From Candidatus Peribacteria bacterium (GTDB taxonomy: Bacteria > Patescibacteriota > Gracilibacteria > Peribacterales > Peribacteraceae), in NCBI GenBank assembly GCA_943354555.1, contig CALRCM010000006.1:1-37610 (forward strand): a stretch of 37,610 bases of DNA, given 5' to 3'. A program made the translations under genes and the position numbers. This document shows, one piece after another, positions 1 through 6,983 of this stretch (its first letter is position 1; the number at the start of each line of letters is the position of its first letter). A model generated the notes under the pieces. That model did no database searches and was not told where the DNA came from. It saw only the letters and a list, made by a program, of their open reading frames with translations.

Positions 1-926
1 GCATCCTGTCCGGCGCGGTCAGCGTCCAGACACAGTACAACGGAGTCCGCACTACGTTTGAGAATGCGTGCGTGCTCCTCGGTAAGTGCAGTACCACTCA
101 CGGCTACAACGTTGCATACGCCTGCCTTGTGACACGCAACCACATCGAAGTACCCCTCGACCATAACAATGCGACGCTCGGCACGAATTGCTTCTTTGGC
201 CAGATGCAAACCGAAGAGCACGGCAGACTTACGATAGAGCGGGCCTTCGGAAGAATTGATGTACTTGGCATCATCGTCGCCGATGGTACGGCCTCCGAAG
301 GCAATGATGCGGCCTTGGGCATCACTAATGGGAAAGATGATGCGATTACGAAACCGATCGTAGATTTTTTCCTCCGCAAGATCTTTTTGTATGCCGAGGC
401 CCGCAGCAACTATCTCACGGCGGCTGAATCCCTCTTTAAGCAAGTGCTGGTAAAGCGCACTGAAGGAATCCGGTGCGTAACCGATGCCGAACTTCTCCAT
501 AAGCTCCTGCGGGACACCTCGCTTTGCGATGTAATCCTTTGCTGGAGCGGAAGCCTGGAATGACGCGAGGAAAAACGCCTGCGCAGATTCTGTGCAACTT
601 CGTAGTCGCTCCTTCTCATCTTTTTCGATCACGGGAGCTTTGCCCCTGTCCGGAAGTGTGACGCCGGTCTTTTCCGCAAGATCACGGATGGCCTGTGGGA
701 AATCCACATTTTCAATTTTCTGGTAAAAAGAGAAGATGTCACCGCCGGAACTGCAGGCGAAGCAGTACGCGATGCCTTTGTCGGGCGAGACAAGAAAGCT
801 TGGGTGTTTGTCATTATGAAACGGACAGAGCGAAATAAAGCTGCGGCCCTTAGGCTTGAGCTGGACATACTGCGAGACCAATTGCTCGATGGGGAGCCGC
901 GCTTTGATTTCGGTAACGGGGTCCAT
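1..926 (-). CDS. dnaG: DNA primase DnaG, N-terminal part (cut by window edge)
   Basis: DNA primase makes the RNA primers that start Okazaki fragments at the replication fork, in contact with the DnaB helicase. I translated the minus strand from the ATG at 926 and got about 308 residues without a stop before the window ends. The N-terminal CHC2 zinc finger is complete: Cys34 and His37 (CPFH) and Cys55 and Cys58 (YCFAC). The catalytic core follows, with the TOPRIM glutamate in MVEGYFDVV and the DxD motif in CLDADRAG at the very edge. The C-terminal helicase-binding domain lies outside. The start is firm, because an in-frame TAA lies four codons upstream. There is no Shine-Dalgarno sequence; TATAAT ends 8 nt before the ATG, so the message is probably leaderless. 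Confidence 0.96.
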   Translation of the reverse strand, partial: MDPVTEIKARLPIEQLVSQYVQLKPKGRSFISLCPFHNDKHPSFLVSPDKGIAYCFACSSGGDIFSFYQKIENVDFPQAIRDLAEKTGVTLPDRGKAPVIEKDEKERLRSCTESAQAFFLASFQASAPAKDYIAKRGVPQELMEKFGIGYAPDSFSALYQHLLKEGFSRREIVAAGLGIQKDLAEEKIYDRFRNRIIFPISDAQGRIIAFGGRTIGDDDAKYINSSEGPLYRKSAVLFGLHLAKEAIRAERRIVMVEGYFDVVACHKAGVCNVVAVSGTALTEEHARILKRSADSVVLCLDADRAGQD

Positions 927-934
927 GGAGGATG

Positions 935-940
935 ATTATA
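935..940 (-). promoter_or_regulatory. -10 box of dnaG
   Basis: A perfect TATAAT on the minus strand, 8 nt before the dnaG ATG. Transcription would begin at or next to the start codon. I see no convincing -35 box. The in-frame TAA that fixes the dnaG start overlaps this box. Confidence 0.6.
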
Positions 941-970
941 GAGGCATATAGGTTTGATGGTAGGAAAAGA

Positions 971-1002
971 TCCACCGTAGAGACGTACTGTCAGTACGTC
1001 TC
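971..1002. repeat. GTAGAGACG-type palindrome, copy A
   Basis: CACCGTAGAGACG leads into an 11-bp perfect inverted repeat (980-990 with 992-1002) centred on position 991. The TGA stop of the transposase lies inside it. A second copy with the same outer bases but a different, compensating inner stem is at 4609-4640. The outer GTAGAGACG/CGTCTC is the kind of REP-like palindrome dispersed in many bacterial genomes; here it may also be the right-end hairpin of the IS200-type element. Confidence 0.75.
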
Positions 1003-1479
1003 ACAAATAAAAGAAGATTCGAGCGCACCATCCTTGGTGCGCTTCGACGCGCACTGCTGCCGATGAATCTGCTTGTAGATCATGCCTTGGTTCTGGACGT
1101 AGCGCCTGATCACCTCTTCGTTCGCATACTGTCCAACCGTGTTCATGTAGTAGCCGCTCGTCCAGAAATTGCCACCCCAGAGCATCTTTTTGACCTCCGG
1201 GTGGGTCTCAAAGATATGTTTGGATGTGAGGCTTTTCGTGATTTGTGCAATCTTTGTTGGGGAGAGAACCGGAGCGCTCTGGATGAGGAAATGGACGTGA
1301 TCAAGATCCGCCCCAATCTCTATGAACCGAAGTTCGTAGCGCTCTTGAATTTCCAGACAGACCTGTTTCAGTGCCTGTTCCACTGGTTCTGTCAGAGCTT
1401 TTTTCCTGTACTTCACAGGACACACCAAGTGGTAGAGCAGAAGCGTCCTGTTGTGGCGTTTGGTGATGTGCTCACTCAC
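991..1479 (-). CDS. tnpA: IS200-type transposase TnpA (Y1 HUH family)
   Basis: A Y1 HUH single-strand transposase of 162 residues from the GTG at 1479, the usual size for IS200 TnpA. The family start pattern (SEHITKRHN then LLYHLVCPVKYR) decides the start; an upstream in-frame ATG at 1518 would add 13 residues and begin inside the left hairpin. The HUH motif is DHVHFLI with His61 and His63. The nucleophilic Tyr127 and Gln131 lie in RRYVQNQ, the same positions as in the well-studied IS608 enzyme. All catalytic residues are present, so it may be active. The stop codon lies within palindrome copy A. It could equally be called REP-associated (RAYT-like), but the length and motifs fit IS200 better. 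Confidence 0.93.
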   Translation of the reverse strand: MSEHITKRHNRTLLLYHLVCPVKYRKKALTEPVEQALKQVCLEIQERYELRFIEIGADLDHVHFLIQSAPVLSPTKIAQITKSLTSKHIFETHPEVKKMLWGGNFWTSGYYMNTVGQYANEEVIRRYVQNQGMIYKQIHRQQCASKRTKDGALESSFICETY

Positions 1480-1512
1480 CCGATGATGGTACACCTCAAG
1501 GAACCCTGACCC

Positions 1513-1529
1513 CCGCACTCTGAGTGCGG
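1513..1529. repeat. Left-end hairpin of the IS200-type element
   Basis: A 7-bp perfect stem (CCGCACT with AGTGCGG) and a 3-nt loop, 34 nt upstream of the tnpA start. Position and size suit the subterminal hairpin that IS200-family transposases recognise. Confidence 0.55.
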
Positions 1530-1801
1530 AGTATTACGGAATCAAAGCATCCTTCGAATCTGAATGTGCCCGCTACAACAGACTTATCGGACAGCAGCTG
1601 CTCTTTCCTGATGAGCCTCTCAGCATTAATGAAATACCTGAAAGCCCATCTGAAACTGGACCAGAACCTGAAGCATCTCCTCACATAATACTACGAGTAC
1701 CAAGCACGAGAGTATCTGTAGATCTTCCTGCTCCCGAACCTCTCACACCTCTCAAACCGGAAGAAGTTCTTATAGCATCTCCAGCGCTGATCATCCGCTA
1801 C

Positions 1802-2404
1802 ATGGACGGCATCAACGAGCAGTCCAACGGCGGACTGGAAGATGACGTACACCCCATAATCGCAAGACTAGGGATTCCTTGGGCAAATTTCCGCCTCTGG
1901 CGCGACGAATACGAGGTGATTGCGATTGCAGCAAAGATCCTTGAAGCAAGTCATCATGATGGAAAGGTAGGACGGCTGAAGCAGGGAGTGGTGAAATGGG
2001 TCATGCGATCCGTCAGGATGGAATGCGACGGCGATGATCAAAAAATTGCGCAGCGCATGGAGGAACTCGGTCTCGCCGCCCACTACGCCTACAGAAGCAG
2101 AGGGGGCGAGACGGATTCTGGTGAGCCGAAAGTGAGAGCTCCACGCAAAGTGGACCCTGTTGTTGATCCACGTTGGAAGTTTTTGCAGGATGCACCTCGA
2201 AGGCCATTGCCTGCAAAGATGGTAAAAGTGAAGAAGACCAAAAAAGAACGAGACCCAAGGCTTGAGGATGCGGACTACCAGCTTCTCCTCCTCGCCAGAC
2301 GCCTACTGAAAGCAGTGGAAACAGATAAACCGGATCCATGGGTATACGCCATCGGAAAGCTCGAAGCATCCCTCGAAGAAAAGACTGAAACAAAGCTTGC
2401 ATGA
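1802..2404 (+). CDS. Hypothetical protein, probably 5'-truncated by the IS
   Basis: I do not recognise this 200-residue protein. From the ATG at 1802 it has a mixed helical N-terminal half (GIPWANFRLWRDEYEVI and a basic helix around residues 55-70), then a linker rich in Pro, Arg and Lys, then a helical C-terminus. The frame stays open upstream to a TGA at 1508-1510, adding about 97 codons that read like real protein (Pro/Glu-rich, no stops). The natural start was therefore probably further left and was removed or separated by the IS200-type element. A weak GATCAT box 7 nt before 1802 could allow leaderless expression of the shorter form. It is followed by two more unknown genes on the same strand within the island. 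Confidence 0.6.
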   Translation: MDGINEQSNGGLEDDVHPIIARLGIPWANFRLWRDEYEVIAIAAKILEASHHDGKVGRLKQGVVKWVMRSVRMECDGDDQKIAQRMEELGLAAHYAYRSRGGETDSGEPKVRAPRKVDPVVDPRWKFLQDAPRRPLPAKMVKVKKTKKERDPRLEDADYQLLLLARRLLKAVETDKPDPWVYAIGKLEASLEEKTETKLA

Positions 2405-2462
2405 GAAGCCAGAGCTCCTAATATACCCCCCTTCTTTCCATACTATGCTAACCGAATCTTAA

Positions 2463-3719
2463 TTGGATACACCGGTAACAGAACTCCCCGAAGGAGTGAA
2501 CCGTGAGGTCTTCGAAAATTTGGAAACCGCATTTGGAGATGATTGGAAGCATTTTCCACCTGAGGAACAAAAGCGTATTTGTGAAGTGGTTGAAAGCATC
2601 CCGCCAGTCGTCAAAAGTCAAAGACGCGCCTTTACACAGGAAATGCTTCAAAACCTCGTTCAGGTGCATGGTCTCATTGTTATGCGAGGTATCAACACGG
2701 AGCCGCTTGCTATGCTTACGAACTTTGCGGGTATTGCTGCTATCAGAGGATCCATTGAAAAGTTCAATGCAAATGAGGCAAATGTAAAGAAGGTACGTCT
2801 GCTGACGAAAAGAGAGGCTTCACTGCTTGCGGAAGTAGAACGCAGACTACCGGATCACACCAAAATTACAGGAAAAAGGACCAACGATGAACTACGGCAA
2901 TTCACGCCACTTGCTGTCGCGTGGATACGACTAAAAAAGAAAGAAGGGTTCGCGAATATAGTAGGGAAAGATAAACGTGATACTGTAAACATGCCAAACC
3001 ACAGAACAACCAAGCCAGATGAAGACAACCGTGGCACTGCAGTTTTTGATCTTCTCCCAGACGATCTCAAGGCAATCCTCATCCCGCCCCCAAAAGCGGA
3101 TGCAAAGGTCGATGCAGAAGTACGAGATGTACAAACCGAACTTCGCGATACTCTTGAAGGAGGTACTGGCAATGATGCAGGCCCGGATAAGACCGGCGTT
3201 GTATTCAGACATCGGGGAGAGCAATTGGGAGATGAACCAAATACTGACGCTGAACCAGATGCAGAATACAGGCCGGAGACGCTTGTGGAGAGAAGGGACA
3301 GAAATGCCGCCGCCAAACCTCAAGCTAAACAATCTCAGGAAGTCGATCAGAGCGATGCAAGCAATGAAAAAGCAGTACAGTCGATCAGTGACGCAGACAG
3401 AGCGTTGATGGAAGCATCGGTCCCTATGCTTAAGCGGGTTCTGGACCAGACAGCTCTCATTCCTGTAGGGCAGGAGGATAGTCCAAAGGCAAGAACTTTG
3501 GAGAGGGCTGCACAAGCGCTAGATGCAATTACAGCTCGCATCGCCGGTAATAGCGCTCCGAGAGCACAACTCACTATTGGCACAAAAGAAATGCTGGTAA
3601 GTGATGCAACCCTCAGAAGAATTGAGTCTGGATCAGTTGAGGTTGTTGTTACCATTCGCGAGGTCATCATTCGAAAAGGCACTGGAAAAGGAGCTGCTGC
3701 AGAGACGGAAAGTGCGTAA
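2463..3719 (+). CDS. Hypothetical protein, 418 aa, helical ends with disordered middle
   Basis: Unrecognised. The N-terminal 150 residues look folded and helical (for example AFGDDWKHFPPEEQKRI and a hydrophobic stretch LIVMRGINTEPLAML). Residues about 200-310 are charged and low in hydrophobics (Asp, Glu, Arg, Gln rich) and probably disordered. The last 100 residues look folded again, ending in a beta-like stretch (SVEVVVTIREVIIR). The reading frame begins at a TTG at 2463, with an in-frame GTG alternative at 2496. Neither has a clear Shine-Dalgarno; a TATGCT box lies at 2444-2449. There is no signal peptide or membrane segment. The next gene starts 16 nt after its stop. Purine-rich codon use resembles the other island genes more than the core genes. 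Confidence 0.65.
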   Translation: MDTPVTELPEGVNREVFENLETAFGDDWKHFPPEEQKRICEVVESIPPVVKSQRRAFTQEMLQNLVQVHGLIVMRGINTEPLAMLTNFAGIAAIRGSIEKFNANEANVKKVRLLTKREASLLAEVERRLPDHTKITGKRTNDELRQFTPLAVAWIRLKKKEGFANIVGKDKRDTVNMPNHRTTKPDEDNRGTAVFDLLPDDLKAILIPPPKADAKVDAEVRDVQTELRDTLEGGTGNDAGPDKTGVVFRHRGEQLGDEPNTDAEPDAEYRPETLVERRDRNAAAKPQAKQSQEVDQSDASNEKAVQSISDADRALMEASVPMLKRVLDQTALIPVGQEDSPKARTLERAAQALDAITARIAGNSAPRAQLTIGTKEMLVSDATLRRIESGSVEVVVTIREVIIRKGTGKGAAAETESA

Positions 3720-3722
3720 TGG

Positions 3723-3728
3723 TATACT
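3723..3728 (+). promoter_or_regulatory. -10 box before the 3736 ORF
   Basis: TATACT ends 7 nt before the ATG at 3736, with no recognisable -35. It supports choosing 3736 over the in-frame ATG at 3601, which would overlap the previous gene by 119 nt. Confidence 0.5.
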
Positions 3729-3735
3729 GATCTCA

Positions 3736-4431
3736 ATGCTCCTCCTGCGACTCGATGAGAGACATGAAGGTACTCCAGCTGCTCTGCTACAAAGAGGAAT
3801 CTCTCTGCAGGAAACGACGACCCGCTTCTCTCTTCGGGATGTTTTAGAGCACGGACAAACAAGAGTGAATCTCCGGACAGTGAATAGTCCTGCAAAACCA
3901 CAACCTGCATTACCGGCCTTTGAAGAGCCAAAGCCGATAGAGCTTATTGAGAGTATTGCTGATGCCATAAAGCAGGAACTGGAGATTGTGGATCCGGAAA
4001 TCCAAGCGAAAGCCAAAAACAGCCAATCGGAGAGCGTCCAAGGTACTGCAGAGAGCGATGAAGAGGAGACGAAGGCACTCAAGTTTCACAGAAAAGCAAA
4101 ACCCCTGAATGTTGAAAAAGTCCTGAAAAGAAGAGGTGACCCGGATCCTGAAATAGATGGAGTCTCACTCTGGGAAACAGAAGAAGAGCGGCGAGAGAGA
4201 TCGAAAGCAAAGCGAGAAAGAGCAGGAAAAGAACCTGATGATCTGGTCTTTTGGTCACCCACTCCAGCAAAGAGAATCGTACGACCCCAGTCACCTGCAG
4301 AGCCGGCTGCCGATACGATTGACGCACAGCAGTACCCGTTTCTGGCCGCTATGGAGCGGGAGCAGGCACGTAAGCCCCAAGCACACGATGACGGGGAAAT
4401 AGAAAAACTCCTTCCTGAGCCCAAAAATTAG
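3736..4431 (+). CDS. Hypothetical charged protein, 231 aa
   Basis: Unrecognised. It is very hydrophilic: an N-terminal helical part with LLLRLDERHEG, a central acidic stretch around residues 75-115 (SESVQGTAESDEEET), then a long Arg/Glu/Lys-rich helix (ETEEERRERSKAKRERAG) and a Pro-rich tail. No membrane segment or signal peptide. The start at 3736 is chosen because TATACT sits 7 nt upstream and the previous gene ends at 3719. The frame stays open for 57 further codons after its TAG, ending at 4605 (see the entry at 4447). Together with its neighbours it forms the unknown core of the island; composition suggests a scaffold or nucleic-acid-binding role, but that is speculation. Confidence 0.6.
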   Translation: MLLLRLDERHEGTPAALLQRGISLQETTTRFSLRDVLEHGQTRVNLRTVNSPAKPQPALPAFEEPKPIELIESIADAIKQELEIVDPEIQAKAKNSQSESVQGTAESDEEETKALKFHRKAKPLNVEKVLKRRGDPDPEIDGVSLWETEEERRERSKAKRERAGKEPDDLVFWSPTPAKRIVRPQSPAEPAADTIDAQQYPFLAAMEREQARKPQAHDDGEIEKLLPEPKN

Positions 4432-4446
4432 GTTACCGAATACACC

Positions 4447-4605
4447 GTGGTAGAACCTGGTCCGGATAAAGTTGATATTCTCGCTGCGCGGTATGCTGCA
4501 GGTCTGCCCCTGCACCATGACGGTGACCGGCAGGATCATGCACCTCGTAAAGGAAAAGGAGTCGGTGCCAAATTTGGCGGTTACCATCATAACGATGGTG
4601 AATAA
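4447..4605 (+). CDS. Small ORF or read-through tail of the preceding ORF
   Basis: After the TAG at 4429-4431 the same frame continues open to a TAA at 4603-4605. The tail contains VVEPGPDKVDILAARYAAG and ends KGVGAKFGGYHHNDGE, rich in Gly and His. It could be a separate 52-residue product from the GTG at 4447, the lost C-terminus of the previous protein after a nonsense mutation, or a read-through extension. No ribosome binding site is visible. Palindrome copy B begins 3 nt after the stop. Confidence 0.3.
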   Translation: MVEPGPDKVDILAARYAAGLPLHHDGDRQDHAPRKGKGVGAKFGGYHHNDGE

Positions 4606-4608
4606 TTC

Positions 4609-4641
4609 ACCGTAAAGACGCAACGCCGTTGCGTCTCTACC
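4609..4641. repeat. GTAGAGACG-type palindrome, copy B (possible bidirectional terminator)
   Basis: CACCGTAAAGACG leads a 10-bp perfect inverted repeat (4616-4625 with 4627-4636), and the outer GTA (4612-4614) pairs with TAC (4638-4640). It shares the outer bases of copy A at 971-1002 but has different, self-complementary inner bases. It lies between convergent genes and could stop transcription from both sides, though no T-tract follows. Confidence 0.7.
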
Positions 4642-4676
4642 GCAAGCGATAAACGACAATTTCCATCTTTATCCTT

Positions 4677-6206
4677 CTACGATCCCTTCAGCTGCACAAT
4701 CCACCGCGACAGACGATTTTTGAGGTACCCCTCTTTTGCAAGCCCTCTCCCTATAGCAAGTCCGTTCCAGTGCAGCATCATATCGCCATGCGCATCGTCC
4801 CTGCATTCGATGTTCTGCCCTTCGAGAAGTTCCTGAAGATCACTTTCGCTGATAGTCAGCACACTCTTCGTCGCCTCTATGCCGCGAGCCGTAGCTAGTT
4901 CATCGGTAATGCGAAAGCGACCGTCCTTAAGGCCCTTCGCATACGGAATTCCCATACCGTAATCCACAATGGGAAAGTGCAGTGATGCCGCAAGTTCCGT
5001 AGTCAGCAATACCAGATCACCGCGGTGCACAAGCATCTCCCCTTCGTGCACAAAATCCGTGCCGTAGATGTCCGAAATGCGCTTTCGGATTTCCATCTCC
5101 ATATTTTTGGCAAACCGCTCCTCTCGGCGCGGCACAGATGGAACGTGCTCGCGTGGTCTCGTCGGTGCCTTTTTTAGAAGAACAGCACAGAAGAAGCCTT
5201 CGCTATCATAGGTCTGCGGCCAAATGCGGAGAAGTGGGGAAGGAGAATTGAGCAAAGAGAAATACCCTGTGCTTTTCAGATACTCCTGTACTTTTTGCGA
5301 ATCCCCGATCGCAGTTCTCATTACTAATTTCTCATTACGTATTTGAGGTTCAACGATCTCGAGTTGATCACAAAATTTGTTCAACATATTCAGCACCACA
5401 CCTTCGTTTTCCTCGGGTGTGAGCGTGCAGGTGGAGTACACGATCGTACCGCCGACTTTCGCAGCATGAATCGCAGCTTCAAGAACTTCCGTCTGGAGCC
5501 GTGCCATCTTGGCAATATTTTCTGGACCGCAAAAATTCAGTGCATCGCTGTCTTTGCGTACCGTCCCTTGCGCAGTGCAAGGCGCATCACAGAGCACGCG
5601 ATCGAACTGCTCGGTCATCTGCTTTCCAAACCACTGACCGACTTTTTTCGTGAGAATAACATTGGTCACTCCCGAGCGCTGACATGCAGTATTGAGGGTC
5701 CACATGCGTTTCTCCTGCACTTCATTGGCAATAATGACTCCCCTGCCCTGCATCATCGCCGCGATCTGTGTGGTCTTACTTCCCGGTGCGGCGCACATGT
5801 CGAGCACGGTTTCACCCGGCTGAGGATCCAGCAATACCGGAGGGAGCATCGACGAAGCCTCCTGAAGGTACACATGACCGAGAAGATGCAGGAGATCTTT
5901 GCCGAGAGCTTCGGAGCGGTCCTCGCGGTCTATAAAGAATCCTTCAGTGCACCACGGTACGGGATCGAGTTTCCAGCCGTGATCCACCGCCCACTGCTTT
6001 ACTGTTTCCACACTCGTCTTCAGCGTATTCACGCGGATACATTTACGTAGCGGCTTTGCACTTGCGGCCTTGAGAGCAGCAAGATCGGTAAAGGGGGCAT
6101 AGCGGTCGAGGGCGGTGAAAAGGTCTTTGGGAGTCACGGTAGAAGCAGCTTGAAGGAGGAAGGGAAGAAGATCCAGAACATACAGCATTTGGCTTGCTGA
6201 AGTCAT
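4677..6206 (-). CDS. RsmF/NSUN-type rRNA (cytosine-C5) methyltransferase
   Basis: A SAM-dependent RNA m5C methyltransferase of the RsmB/RsmF/NSUN family, 509 residues. The N-terminal RNA-binding part carries the family signature RKCIRVNTLK (54-63). The SAM loop is DMCAAPGSKT (137-145), motif IV is DAPC with Cys210, and motif VI is STC with Cys260; the two cysteines are those that release and attack the cytosine. Residues about 375-509 match the C-terminal RsmF-type domain with a PUA-like end (MLHWNGLAIGRGL, then LKNRLSRWIVQ). That length and tail favour RsmF (16S C1407) over RsmB, but the exact target base cannot be read from sequence. The start may be 6206 or the in-frame ATG at 6188. It is divergent from the gene at 6229, with 22 nt between them. 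Confidence 0.9.
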   Translation of the reverse strand: MTSASQMLYVLDLLPFLLQAASTVTPKDLFTALDRYAPFTDLAALKAASAKPLRKCIRVNTLKTSVETVKQWAVDHGWKLDPVPWCTEGFFIDREDRSEALGKDLLHLLGHVYLQEASSMLPPVLLDPQPGETVLDMCAAPGSKTTQIAAMMQGRGVIIANEVQEKRMWTLNTACQRSGVTNVILTKKVGQWFGKQMTEQFDRVLCDAPCTAQGTVRKDSDALNFCGPENIAKMARLQTEVLEAAIHAAKVGGTIVYSTCTLTPEENEGVVLNMLNKFCDQLEIVEPQIRNEKLVMRTAIGDSQKVQEYLKSTGYFSLLNSPSPLLRIWPQTYDSEGFFCAVLLKKAPTRPREHVPSVPRREERFAKNMEMEIRKRISDIYGTDFVHEGEMLVHRGDLVLLTTELAASLHFPIVDYGMGIPYAKGLKDGRFRITDELATARGIEATKSVLTISESDLQELLEGQNIECRDDAHGDMMLHWNGLAIGRGLAKEGYLKNRLSRWIVQLKGS

Positions 6207-6221
6207 AAAATCTCATACGAT
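6194..6221 (+). promoter_or_regulatory. Promoter of the NAT-like gene at 6229
   Basis: TTGCTG, 16 nt, TACGAT, then 7 nt to the ATG. The promoter lies inside the first codons of the divergent rRNA methyltransferase gene. No Shine-Dalgarno, so probably leaderless. Confidence 0.6.
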
Positions 6222-6228
6222 AAGCCGG

Positions 6229-6981
6229 ATGTCCAAAGCGCAAAATATCCTCGAGGAAGTGATTCTAAAGACGCCCTACAACAATGCAGAGGTTCTTTTT
6301 GAGAAAGTGGAGGGTCGCCGCATACGCACGTTTGGCGGCAGCTGCCGCCACCAGTTACAGGAAATAGCTGATCAGTCTAACGCGAAGGGAATTCCTATGG
6401 ATTTTTTAGGAGCGAGCAATTCAACACACTGGATTGGCCTCGCATTGGAAAATGATGAACTTCTTGTTATGGACCCCGCAATGCGCCAGCGCGGCGCTCT
6501 TTCTCTCACGAACATGCTTGCTGATTTCAGTACGCAAGAAAGCTGTGCATATCCACAGCATGAAAATATCGAGGGTAGTATCGAGATTTCCCCCGCAGGA
6601 AATCAGTCATTTAGCGAGTGGGTTCAGGTGAAAAATAGCGGAGTACCCATCTCCCACGGTCGCATCAGCGGATTCAATCTTTGTGACAGAAAAGACTCAC
6701 TTCCCGATGTTGATTTCGATTTGCGGACAACAATGGAACAGGCGAGACATAAATTATCGTTGTTTGGTGTGTGCACAGATGGACAGGTGGTGAATGTGCA
6801 GATGAATCTGCGCGGGGAAATATCCGCTCGACTGCATGGAAATCTTCCAAGTGATGAAACCCCATCATTAGATCATCTTCTGCGAAAAGTAGTTGAACCC
6901 CTTGGTCAAAAAATTACCCCAGCGGATCTCACGGACTACTTCAGTGATGCCCGAGCAATTCTTCTAAGACTATTGAAATAA
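6229..6981 (+). CDS. Putative NAT/transglutaminase-like protein with Cys-His-Asp triad
   Basis: Unassigned protein of 250 residues. Its first third shows the pattern of the cysteine-acyltransferase/transglutaminase fold: a Cys at the start of a helix in FGGSCRHQL (Cys39), a His opening a strand in STHWIGLAL (His67), and an Asp after the next strand in LLVMDPAM (Asp82). The His-Asp spacing of 15 equals that of arylamine N-acetyltransferases (His107-Asp122). The rest has no clear domain. No signal peptide or membrane segment, so it is cytoplasmic. It ends 2 nt before the convergent ketosynthase-like gene, and a methyltransferase-like gene follows that; the three may share a small acyl-transfer pathway, but this is inference. 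The start is set by a -10 box 7 nt upstream. It could instead be a cysteine protease. Confidence 0.5.
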   Translation: MSKAQNILEEVILKTPYNNAEVLFEKVEGRRIRTFGGSCRHQLQEIADQSNAKGIPMDFLGASNSTHWIGLALENDELLVMDPAMRQRGALSLTNMLADFSTQESCAYPQHENIEGSIEISPAGNQSFSEWVQVKNSGVPISHGRISGFNLCDRKDSLPDVDFDLRTTMEQARHKLSLFGVCTDGQVVNVQMNLRGEISARLHGNLPSDETPSLDHLLRKVVEPLGQKITPADLTDYFSDARAILLRLLK

Positions 6982-6983
6982 CA

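Larger units (their letters stand above)
971..1530 (-). mobile_element. IS200/IS605-type element (tnpA only), approximate limits
   Basis: A single-gene insertion sequence: a short HUH/Y1 transposase flanked by two hairpins, at 980-1002 (palindrome over its stop codon) and 1513-1529 (upstream of its start). IS200-family elements move as single strands and recognise subterminal hairpins, and this arrangement fits. There is no tnpB. The exact ends cannot be fixed without an empty-site comparison, since this family leaves no target duplication. The element sits between dnaG and an ORF that has lost its natural start, which suggests insertion into that gene's 5' end. Confidence 0.65.

Noticed and set aside
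5343-6050. Plus-strand ORF of 235 codons opposite the rRNA methyltransferase gene
   Set aside because: Fully inside a gene with intact catalytic motifs on the other strand, and no promoter upstream.
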